A stretch of DNA of 64,000 bases from contig CBDCGJ010000022.1 of NCBI GenBank assembly GCA_965216645.1, forward strand, positions 1 through 64,000. The letters are read 5' to 3'. Under the pieces are notes generated by a model. It saw only the letters and a program-made list of their open reading frames with translations, was not told the DNA's origin and ran no database searches. The stretch comes from CBDCGJ01 sp965216645 (GTDB taxonomy: Bacteria; Pseudomonadota; Alphaproteobacteria; GCA-2731375). Position 1 is the stretch's first letter; the number at the start of each line of letters is the position of its first letter. The translations under genes and the position numbers were made by a program. This document shows, in pieces, positions 58,087 through 64,000 of the stretch.

Positions 58087-60767
58087 TCAGTCGCCGCCCT
58101 CCATCGCCCCCAGCGCCTGTCTGGCGAACGACCGAAACGCGTCGTCCTCCGGACGGTCGGCGGAGGCCTCGAGCGAACGGGTGAACGCCGCGCGAGCTTC
58201 ATCCGCTCTGCCCAGGCGCTCGAGACAGTCTCCGAGAGAGTTCAGGGCACGAAGGTGCACGTCATCGGCTGGAGTTCCTTCGACGGGTCGCGATTCCTCG
58301 GCCGTCGATCGGAGGTCCGTGATGGCCCCCTGGCCGGCCCCCGCATCACAGTCGAGAAGGCCGAGCGTGACCTGGTCGGCCAGGTATCTTCGATCCGCGG
58401 GATACGTTCGTCTCAGGATCGGCACGGCGTGGCGGAAGCGTCGACGCGCCTCGTCACCCTCACCCGTATCGAACAGCAGACCGCGCGAGGTTGATCTCGA
58501 CGATCGTGGGGTTCACGTGATCGTCCCCGAAGACGTCCGCGAACGTCCGCCACGACTGTCGCATGAGTGTGGCGGCCTCGTCCAGCCGTCCCATGTCCTG
58601 AAAAAGCAGGGCGAGGGAGTTCTGGGTGTTGGCGACCACCTGGTGATCTTCACCCAGTCGCTCGACCTGCATGCCGAGCACCTCTCTCCACAGGGCCACG
58701 GCGTCGGCGGACTGCCCCCGGGCGTGCAGCACACGGGCACGCATCGAGAGGGCGCCGGCGATACGATCGTCGCCCGGCAGCAGGACTCTCCGGCGGATCT
58801 CCAGCGCTTCGGTGGCCGCGCTGTCGGCCGCATCGTAGGCATTCATGCGAAGGAGCGCCCCCGCCAGCGACACGAGGCTGTTCGCGAGGGCCGGATGCTC
58901 GGGATCGAGGTCGCGGCGGAGCGCCACCGATCGACGGAAGAAGGACGCGGCCCGTTCCGGTTCCCCCCGGCTGATCGCGAGCCAGCCCAGGTTGGTAAGC
59001 GGCAGAGCCATTTCCATGGTGGGCTCCGCGAGCGCCTCGAAGGTGGCGAGCGATTCGATCAACAGCGGCTCGGAGCGATCGAGGTCCCCTCGAACCTGCC
59101 AGGCGTACCCGATCGTGTTGAATGCGGCGGCGGCCCTCGGGGTCCCGGCCAGGTCCCCGGATCGCGCCAATTCGAGTGCCTCCTCGAGAAGCGGCTCCGC
59201 CGCGCCCGGATTCCCCACCTCTGTGTAGACCAGACCAAGCGAAGTGAGAAGCGCGAGGTGCGAGGGGTCGTCGTTCGGTCCACGGCGACGACGCAGATCG
59301 AGCGCCTCGTCGTACAGGGCCAGGGCGGAGTCACGAAGCCCCAGCGAGCGATACACGTCCCCGATGGCCTGCATCAGCGTCGCCTGAACGATGGGCTGAT
59401 CGGACAGCGAGGTGCGGACCCGGACTGCGCCACGATCCAGCACGTCCCGGACCGTGGTCGCCTCGCCGCGGGCGACCACCGGGCTCGCGCTCCCGAACAG
59501 GCCTACGAGAAAATCGAGGACCTCCTCCGCTCGATCGCGTTCCTCGGCGACGCGACGCGCCTGACGGTCGAGACTCAGAGAGAACCCCGCCGCGAGGACG
59601 ACCACCGTCGTCGCCGCGGCGACGCCGAAAGGATGTCGTCGCGAACGAACTTGGCGGCCCTGTAGCGCCGCGACCCGGGGCGCGCTTCGACGGGTCGGCC
59701 GTCGAGGTGCCTCCTGACGTCCTCCGCGAGCTCTCCGGCGCTACCATAGCGCAGATGAGGCTCCCTCCTGAGAGTCTTGAGGACGATGTCGTCGAGGTCA
59801 CCGCGGACGCGGCGCATCGATTTCCCCGGATCCGAGCCCGGTGACCGCGAGGGTCGCAGGTCGGAGGGCCGCGACAACACGTCTTCGATCTGACCGGGCG
59901 CGCCGCGGTCCAGGTCGTATGGTCGACAGCCGGTGAGCATCTCGTAGAGCAACAGCCCGAGCTGGTAGACATCGCTGGAGGTCGTGATCGTGCCCCCCAG
60001 CAGCTGTTCGGGCGATGCGTAGTCGGGCGTGAGAACGCGGACCAGCGGCCGGGTGTCCGGGCCCGACTCCGCATCTGCCTCGGGGTCGAGGAGCTTCGCG
60101 ATGCCGAAATCGAGCAGCTTCGGGTCACCGTCGGGGGTGACCAGGATGTTGGCGGGCTTCAGGTCCCGGTGGACCACGAGGTTCCGGTGGGCGGATTGGA
60201 CGGCCTCGCACACGCGGACGAAAAGGCGCAACCGGTCCACGATCGAGAGGTCCTCGGACTCGCAGTGCGCGTCGATCCGAACCCCCTCGACGAGCTCCAT
60301 GACGTAGTACGGCCGCCCGTCGTCGCCCACCCCGCCGTCCAGGATCCGCGCGATATCCGGGTGCGAGAGCCTCGCGAGAATCTGCTGCTCGCTGCGGAAA
60401 CGCTGCGCCTCCGCGGCGGACATGTCACGCTGAATGATCTTCAGCGCCGCTTCCTGGTCGAACGATCCCTCGGCGCGGCGGACGCGGTAGACGACGCCCA
60501 TGCCGCCCGCCCGATCTCCTCGACGATCTCCCACGCCCCGAAGCGGGTGCCCGGCACGATCTCGTGGCTCCCTTCCTCCGCCTCCGAACGATCCGTGATC
60601 TCGTCGAACGGGCCGCGTCGCTCGTGCGCGTCGAGCAGGGACAGCACCTCTTCGGCGATTTCGGGGGTGCCTGCTTCCCGACGGACGTACTCCTCGCGGA
60701 GGGGAGACGGCTGGTCCAGGGCAGCGGTGAAGAGGGCTCCGGCGGCCTCCCAGTCCTGCGGATTCAT
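58087..60767 (-). pseudogene. Ser/Thr kinase - TPR protein, three frameshifts
   Basis: The start ATG 60767 overlaps the ECF sigma factor stop (ATGA). The N-terminal helical region (MNPQDWEAAGALFTAALDQ) leads into the glycine loop, where a missing G near 60511 breaks IGRGGMG. The kinase has ALKIIQRD, VVHRDLKPANIL and DFGIAKLL. A missing base near 59620, in KFVRRRHPF, breaks the frame before the membrane helix (VAAATTVVVLAAGFSLSL). TPR repeats follow. An extra base near 58476, after INLAR, breaks the frame again, and the last TPR part ends at 58087. Joined, this is a typical ~890-aa kinase of this layout. All motifs are preserved, so assembly error is plausible. Confidence 0.8.
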
Positions 60768-61342
60768 GCCGCGCTCTCGAGCTCGCGGGTCAGCCACGCC
60801 CGCGCGAGCGTCCAATCGCGCTTGACGGTGGCCGGCGAGACGGACAGGGCCTCGGCCGTCTCCCTGACCCCCATTCCCCCGAAGACGCGGCACTCGACGA
60901 CTCGAGTCTGGCGCGGGCTGAGTCGTTCCAGTCTCTCCAGCGCTTGATGAACGGCGACCAGGTCGTCCGGCCGGGTGTCGGCCGCTTTCACGATGTCGTC
61001 GAACGGAACGTGGGGAGCGCCCGCGCCGCGCTTCTGCGCTCCCTTCATCTCCGCGTAGTTGACGAGGACTCGCCTCATGGCCTGAGAGCACACGCCGAAG
61101 AAATGTGCTCGGTCGCGCCAGGTGAGCTGCTGGGCTCCGGCGAGCTTCAGATATGCCTCGTGGACGACCGCGGTGGTGCTGAGCGTATGACCCTCGCGCT
61201 CCCGACGGAGCTGCCGGTGCGCCAGCTCGCGGAGCTCGTCATACACGGCGGGCAGTAGCCGGTCCAGGACTGCCCGGTCTCCGCCCCGCAGCGCCGTGAG
61301 AAGCACCGTGACATCGCCGGGAGTGCCGGACGTCTCGCTCAT
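60764..61342 (-). CDS. ECF-family RNA polymerase sigma factor
   Basis: A 192-aa sigma factor starting at ATG 61342 with GGAG upstream. Region 2 has LRELAHRQLRREREGHTLSTTAVVHEAYLKLAG and RDRAHFFGVCSQAMRRVLVNYAE. Region 4 has ERLSPRQTRVVECRVFGGMGVRETAEALSVSPATVKRDWTLARAWL. It matches the sigma-70 family with the STTALVHEAYLKL signature common in Planctomycetes, Acidobacteria and Gemmatimonadota. It overlaps the downstream kinase gene (ATGA), suggesting control by that kinase. No anti-sigma factor is seen. Confidence 0.92.
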   Translation of the reverse strand: MSETSGTPGDVTVLLTALRGGDRAVLDRLLPAVYDELRELAHRQLRREREGHTLSTTAVVHEAYLKLAGAQQLTWRDRAHFFGVCSQAMRRVLVNYAEMKGAQKRGAGAPHVPFDDIVKAADTRPDDLVAVHQALERLERLSPRQTRVVECRVFGGMGVRETAEALSVSPATVKRDWTLARAWLTRELESAA

Positions 61343-61566
61343 GACTCCACCACCGGAAGGAGGCCGCGTACGGGGACGAACCACTTCCCCGACCGAAAAC
61401 ATGAGATTCGGACCTCCGCCGCGCCACGACCGTGAGCCCGATTCGGACGTTTCCGGCGTAAGAGGGTGCCGGCGCGTCCGTCTGCCTCGACGCCCCGGAA
61501 AGGGACCCTCACTTCGGGCCGGATGCCGGCCCGGCTGAGCCGCGACGCGAGGAACAGGAGAGTGCT

Positions 61567-62353
61567 ATGCGAACGCTCGTCATGAAGGCAAGGACCTCCC
61601 ACGCGATCGGACGCGTTCGCCGTGCGATCTCTTCCCGTTGATGGGAGCGCTGTCACTCGCGGGCTGCGCGAACACACCGACCGAGGGCGAGCGGAGGCCC
61701 CGCCACCCCCGCCGGAAACGGCCCTCCGGGGCGTCCTGTTCGACACGAACGGGACCACGCCTCTGGAGGGAATCAGCTATGCGATCGCCGAAGTCGGCGT
61801 GGGTCTCGTGGCGAGCGGTACCACGGACGCGGAGGGGCGGTACGGGGCGGAGGTCGCCCCGGGCCGGTACGCCGTGGTCGCGGTCGGAGTCAAGGACGCC
61901 CGCTACCTCGGCACGCCCGGCGACACGGCCGACGTCGTTCAGAACCAGACCACCACGAGGAACCTGAACGTTCGGACCGGATACCATCTCGAGATCCTGA
62001 ACATCAATCAGGACGTGCAGGCGAGCGCCGGGGCGAACGTGGCGGTGACCCTCCAGTTCCGGGTCTGGAATCGCGACATGTGTCCCGGCTGCAATCCGTC
62101 GGTCGCGATCGGCGTGGACGGAACGCCGCTCGCGGTCGCCCGCTTCTCGGTTCCGGGAACGCATCCCGGAACGACGTACACCGAGGTCCTCAACTTCCCC
62201 GGCGCCCGCCCAGGGCGGCACCCTGAACGCGATGCTGTACGTGGCTCTACGGCCGTCAGCGTTCAACCGGCACTGGATGCCTACGCGGCGGCGACGACGA
62301 ACGGCCAGTCGGGGATCCGGTACGTCCCGTTCGGGCAGCTCCAGGTGAACTGA
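61567..62353 (+). pseudogene. Lipoprotein-like protein with about four frameshifts
   Basis: ATG 61567 follows AGGAGAG. The frame first breaks near 61610; another then gives the lipobox LSLAGC (LMGALSLAGCANTPTEGE). A second break near 61700 leads to the main part (LRGVLFDTNGTTPLEGISYAI, DAEGRYGAEVAPGRYAVVAVGV), a carboxypeptidase-regulatory-like domain, then VTLQFRVWNRDMCPGCNPS. A third break near 62210 opens GGTLNAMLYVALRPSAFNR and a fourth near 62268 returns to LDAYAAATTNGQSGI, ending GQLQVN at 62353. Coherent protein is seen on both sides of each break. Confidence 0.65.
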
Positions 62354-62379
62354 CGGGCCAGCCAGGACGCATCTGACGC

Positions 62380-62856
62380 CTATCGGGCGCCCACCGCCTC
62401 CCGGTCCAGGACGCCGTCCATGAATCCGCGAAGCTAGGGTCGAACGACCCTCGAACGAGGGCCCAGAGGTCGCGCGAGAACGGGCGGGTGTAGAAGCGAA
62501 AACCCGATCCGGTTGAACGCGTCCTCGTCCAGCACACCGTTCTGGACCTGGAGATAGATGTTCTCGACGCGACGTAAGCCGGCCGTCACCGCCATCGAGA
62601 GCTGCCAAGATTCGCCCGGTGTCAGCTCAGCGTCGGTCGCCCCCCTCATCATGCGAGCCGTGAGCTCGGAAAGCTGAGCGTCCGTCGCCATGGCGATGTT
62701 GAGCTCGTTGGCCTGGTCCGCGATCGCCTGCTGCGTGGCGCTCCGCACGGCGACCGTGTTCTGACGGACCTCGAGACCGACGAACACGAGCGACACCACG
62801 ACCGCCCCAAGGCCGAATACCTCCATCAGCCAGCGGCCCCGCCCGTCCTGCGTCAT
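62380..62856 (-). pseudogene. Small membrane-anchored protein with two frameshifts
   Basis: The start is ATG 62856 (MTQDGRGRWLMEVFGLGAVV), with one membrane helix (VFGLGAVVVSLVFVGLEVR), then helical regions (ATQQAIADQANELNIAMATD, QLSMAVTAGLRRVENIYLQ). After NRIGF a single extra T near 62502 shifts the frame. It continues RFYTRPFSRDLWALVRGSF, and one missing base near 62430 leads to FADFMDGVLDREAVGAR and TAG 62382-62380. The joined length is about 158 aa, as for DUF6090-like small membrane proteins; the family is uncertain. Confidence 0.6.
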
Positions 62857-62871
62857 TCCTCGGTCGTCTTC

Positions 62872-63840
62872 CTATCCGTTCGGAAGGGCGTCCACGAGCT
62901 CGATCATCCGCCGCACGTGGTCCGGCGTGGGGACGCGTCCTCGCCCGCCACCGAGGTTGTCGATCATGTGTTCCGGATCACCCGTTCCCGGCGCCGATAC
63001 GGTGACGGCCGGGTGCGCGATCGTGAACTTCAACATGAACTGCGCCCACGTGTGCGCGTCGAACTCCGTGGCCCACCCTGGCGGCGGGCGGTCCCCGATT
63101 CGCTGCCCACGTCCGGCCTGCTTCCGAAGGGGAGGTAGACCAGCACGCCGATGCCTCTCGCTCGAGCGCGAGTGGCAGGATGAGCTGCTTCGACCGCCCG
63201 GTCGTCCACGGCGTAGGCGACGCCGATGAAGTCGATCGGCTCGTCGCCGCATGAGCTCCCCGAGCCGGGCATACTGGCGTCGGGGTGGTCGAGGTCATCG
63301 CCGATGTACCGGATCCGTAACCTTCCGGACTTCAACTCCTGCAGCATGGGGAAGCTGTGTCGACGGGTCGCCCATGTTGTGGACCTGGTCGAGATCGATG
63401 ACCGGCCGCCGCAGTCGCTCGAACGACCGCTCGATCTGCGCCCGGACCGCCGCGGGGTCGGCCGACCCGCCGCCGCGCCCGGCCACGTTCACCTTGGTTG
63501 CCCAGAAGATGCCGTCGCCGAAACCGTCTTCCTCGGCCCACTGGCCGGCGTAGGTCTCGGATCCGCCGCCGCCGTAACCCGCCGCGCTGTCGAAGACACG
63601 ACCGGCACCCTCGGCGCCATCGGCCAGCGCGTGCAGCACGGCGCGGTGGTCGGCGAGCTCCTCGGCGGTCGAGTTCGACGAGATCCAGCGCCCGCCCAGC
63701 CCGATGACGGGGATCTCCTCGCCGCTCGACGGAATGGGGCGGGTCAGCACGGGAGCCTGCTGGAGGCCGTGCAGGAGCCGCGGATGGAGGGCGAGCGTCG
63801 CCGCGCCGGTGATTCGTAGCCACTCTCGTCGAGAAATCAT
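62872..63840 (-). pseudogene. Tat-exported aldo/keto reductase-like protein, several frameshifts
   Basis: ATG 63840 begins a Tat signal (SRREWLRITGAATLALHP). GGRWISSNS and VFDSAAGYGGGGSETYAGQW are typical of the family: the Asp and Tyr of the aldo/keto reductase active site are probably in DSAAGYG. VRAQIERSFERLRRPVIDLDQVHN follows. After LPH near 63350 the frame breaks repeatedly (about six changes to 63050). Parts are still readable: MLQELKSGRLRIRYIG, DFIGVAYAVDDRAVE, GVLVYLPFG and, to the end, WATEFDAHTWAQFMLKFTIA with HPAVTVSAPGTGD, ending at 62872. Confidence 0.65.
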
Positions 63841-63899
63841 CTTCGTCCCCCCAGGATGGTTCGCTTTCTGTGCCGCACCCTCGAGCGCCGCGGCGCCCG

Positions 63900-64000
63900 C
63901 TAGAACCGGAAGCCGCCGCCCCCGCCCATGCGCATGCGCGGGTTCACGACATTATTGAACCGCGAGCCGAACGTGAAGCTCAGGCCGAAGTCGAGCGAGT
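63900..64000 (-). CDS. C-terminal end of a beta-barrel-like protein (partial)
   Basis: The frame is open from the window edge to TAG 63902-63900, and reads SLDFGLSFTFGSRFNNVVNP followed by a Gly-rich tail ending GGFRF. Alternating aromatic and polar residues and a C-terminal Phe are typical of outer-membrane beta-barrel or TonB-dependent proteins. Only about 33 residues are visible. Confidence 0.45.
   Translation of the reverse strand, partial: SLDFGLSFTFGSRFNNVVNPRMRMGGGGGFRF

Noticed and set aside
1..64000. CRISPR array, tRNA or rRNA genes, replication origin
   Set aside because: No regularly spaced repeats, cloverleaf-like tRNA with T-loop, rRNA stretches or clusters of DnaA boxes were recognised by eye anywhere in the window.

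Overview
The window is about 64 kb of very GC-rich DNA. Its gene content points to a Gemmatimonadota-like bacterium: many secreted peptidases and hydrolases, Ser/Thr kinases fused to beta-propeller or TPR parts, 6-bladed beta-propeller proteins, PD40-amidohydrolase fusions, and an ECF sigma factor coupled to a kinase. The lineage is inferred from this profile only, because no rRNA or tRNA gene was seen.

Layout. 0-4.5 kb: the end of a GH57 glycosidase, a two-gene ABC exporter, a small membrane coiled-coil protein and a degenerate CPBP protein. 4.5-6.2 kb: a two-gene cassette (Cys-rich secreted protein plus beta-propeller) lying between 64-bp direct repeats. 6.2-19.4 kb: catabolic and exported enzymes (DUF2461, metallo-beta-lactamase fold, M1 and S9 peptidases, YcaQ-like protein, sulfatase, aldehyde dehydrogenase, PQQ dehydrogenase with cytochrome c, exported RidA). 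19.7-30.8 kb: a complete group 1 [NiFe] hydrogenase locus. Structural genes (small, large, cytochrome b), the maturation protease and hypA-B-F-C-D-E lie in one tightly overlapping run, followed by an enoyl-CoA hydratase and a His-containing membrane peptide. Its likely job is H2 oxidation at the periplasmic face, feeding electrons through cytochrome b to quinone.

30.8-38.7 kb: an outer-membrane-like protein, a 1,113-aa PD40-amidohydrolase, a DinB-like protein, an ankyrin protein, an exported alpha/beta hydrolase and a membrane protein. 38.7-49.4 kb: an accessory region with gene fragments, an intact IS3-family element lacking a target duplication, short dispersed repeats, a kinase between imperfect repeats, a large BNR/VPS10-type protein and a NadS/RelE-type toxin-antitoxin pair with a clear promoter and operator. 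49.4-61.4 kb: three more Ser/Thr kinases with different C-terminal modules, VOC and DUF1579 proteins, and an ECF sigma factor overlapping the last kinase. 61.5-64 kb: short disrupted genes.

Single-base frame breaks are concentrated at 12.15-13.6 kb and 52.4-63.3 kb, while the 13.7-52.2 kb genes are intact apart from fragments next to the IS. The broken genes keep family-like sequence on both sides of each break, so sequencing or assembly error is a serious alternative to real gene decay.

The most interesting points are the repeat-bounded cassette at 4.5-6.2 kb, a HypA that lacks its zinc-binding domain inside an otherwise complete hydrogenase operon, and the repeat and IS rearrangements at 38.7-49 kb.
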